NCBI GenBank assembly: GCA_903925205.1
Contig: CAIYEN010000159.1
Span: forward strand, 1-38,293
Direction: 5' to 3'
Origin: an uncultured Opitutia bacterium
GTDB lineage: Bacteria > Verrucomicrobiota > Verrucomicrobiia > Opitutales > UBA953
DNA length: 38,293 nucleotides
Below the pieces are notes generated by a model. That model saw only the letters and a program-made list of their open reading frames with translations. It was not told the DNA's origin and ran no database searches. Below, one piece after another: positions 37,826 through 38,293 of this stretch (within the stretch, counting starts at the first letter, position 1; each line of letters opens with the position of its first letter). The position numbers and the translations under genes are program-made.

Positions 37826-38293
37826 TTACCCTTGTTTGGCACCGTGCTTTTCGGCCTCAGTCACCACCGCGGCGGTGTGTCGGCGCAAAGCGGAGTCGGG
37901 GTCGATGCCAGCGTCGCGACAGGCCGCGATCAGTTCAAAGAGCTTCTGGCCAGCCGCGGCTTCGGTGAGTCCCTGGCTTGCCGCGGTCACCGCTGACCGG
38001 TCCACGGTCGCGCCGGCATCCAGCGCTTTCTTCTGCACCTGCTTCCAGACTTCGCGTGCCGTTAGGATCGGGTTCAGGGTTGGCGGCAGTTCCTTGAAGA
38101 GGGTGGGCTGCTTGGCCCCCTTCTCCTTGAGTTTGATCTGCTCCCATTGTTTCACTACGGCCGCGGAGTCGCCGAGCTTGACGCCATTGCCGAAGACGTG
38201 GGGGTGACGTCGGACCATTTTCTCATTCACCTCACGGGCGACGTCATCGAAATTGAACTTCCCTGCCTCCGCGGCCATTTGGGCATGGAGGAC
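37826..38293 (-). CDS. mazG: Nucleoside triphosphate pyrophosphohydrolase MazG (5'-truncated by window edge)
   Basis: The frame runs to the right edge without a start. The visible C-terminal part (VLHAQMAAEAGKFNFDDVAREV, then EKMVRRHPHVFG and VVKQWEQIK, in pieces) matches MazG, which converts NTPs to NMPs and limits ppGpp or damaged nucleotides. An internal ATG at 38278 is inside the domain and is not the start. The C-terminal ~100 residues (LNPILTAREVWKQVQKKALDAG...) are typical of the second MazG half. It is the first visible gene of a four-gene minus-strand operon. Confidence 0.92.
   Translation of the reverse strand, partial: VLHAQMAAEAGKFNFDDVAREVNEKMVRRHPHVFGNGVKLGDSAAVVKQWEQIKLKEKGAKQPTLFKELPPTLNPILTAREVWKQVQKKALDAGATVDRSAVTAASQGLTEAAAGQKLFELIAACRDAGIDPDSALRRHTAAVVTEAEKHGAKQG

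Noticed and set aside
1-38293. tRNA, rRNA, CRISPR, insertion sequence or phage signals
   Set aside because: No cloverleaf, repeat array, transposase motif or terminal inverted repeat was seen by eye; a tool search could still find a small RNA.

Overview
This window looks like a chromosomal, housekeeping segment from a Gram-negative bacterium, most likely a member of Verrucomicrobiota (Opitutae-like). The G+C content is around 60% by eye. The evidence for the lineage is a Minf_1886-type protein (a family restricted to Verrucomicrobia and Planctomycetes), a DUF971 protein with the SPSAE variant, a PIN-PhoH protein, lipid A genes (lpxK and a DUF374-type acyltransferase), and poor use of Shine-Dalgarno sequences. 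I see no mobile element, phage, CRISPR array, rRNA or tRNA. No gene-free stretch exceeds 300 bases; the longest gap is about 170 bases.

Layout from left to right. A 5'-truncated membrane protein (3-299) and an unrecognised 592-aa toroid-like protein (406-2184) end at an intrinsic terminator. A tight plus-strand run follows: metG, an isochorismate synthase, dtd and hisF. Next come a minus-strand CorC/CNNM membrane protein, the divergent pair nadB-panE, and a small lipoprotein. At 10960-12015 lies an unusual fusion of a HAD hydrolase with a C-terminal DUF721/DciA-like domain. It converges on hisC plus the Minf_1886 gene. An RmlD-like reductase and a lipoate-ligase-like gene converge on the DUF971-phoH-mutS operon, and ybaB-recR-methyltransferase runs divergently from that operon.

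The second half holds a GMC oxidoreductase with its Tat-signal small subunit (minus), ppk1 (plus), lpxK (minus), panD with an overlapping class V aminotransferase and then a type IA topoisomerase (plus). It continues with an acylphosphatase-ABC ATPase-permease-TPR-like operon (minus), tatA and riboflavin synthase (plus), and a minus-strand operon mazG-ygjP-nudix-DUF374 whose first gene runs off the right edge.

The functions are mostly core: translation and proofreading (metG, dtd), cofactor synthesis (NAD, pantothenate, menaquinone, lipoate, riboflavin), histidine, DNA repair and topology (mutS, recR, topB), envelope lipid (lpxK, DUF374), export (tatA), polyphosphate and nucleotide pool cleaning. 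Histidine and pantothenate genes are scattered rather than clustered. The genome is very compact: seven of the eight convergent gene pairs have stop codons that abut, are 1 base apart or overlap. I found no self-evident new defence or mobile system. The most distinctive observations are the HAD-DciA fusion, the abutting convergent ends, candidate leaderless starts, and a terminator lying just upstream of the riboflavin synthase start codon.
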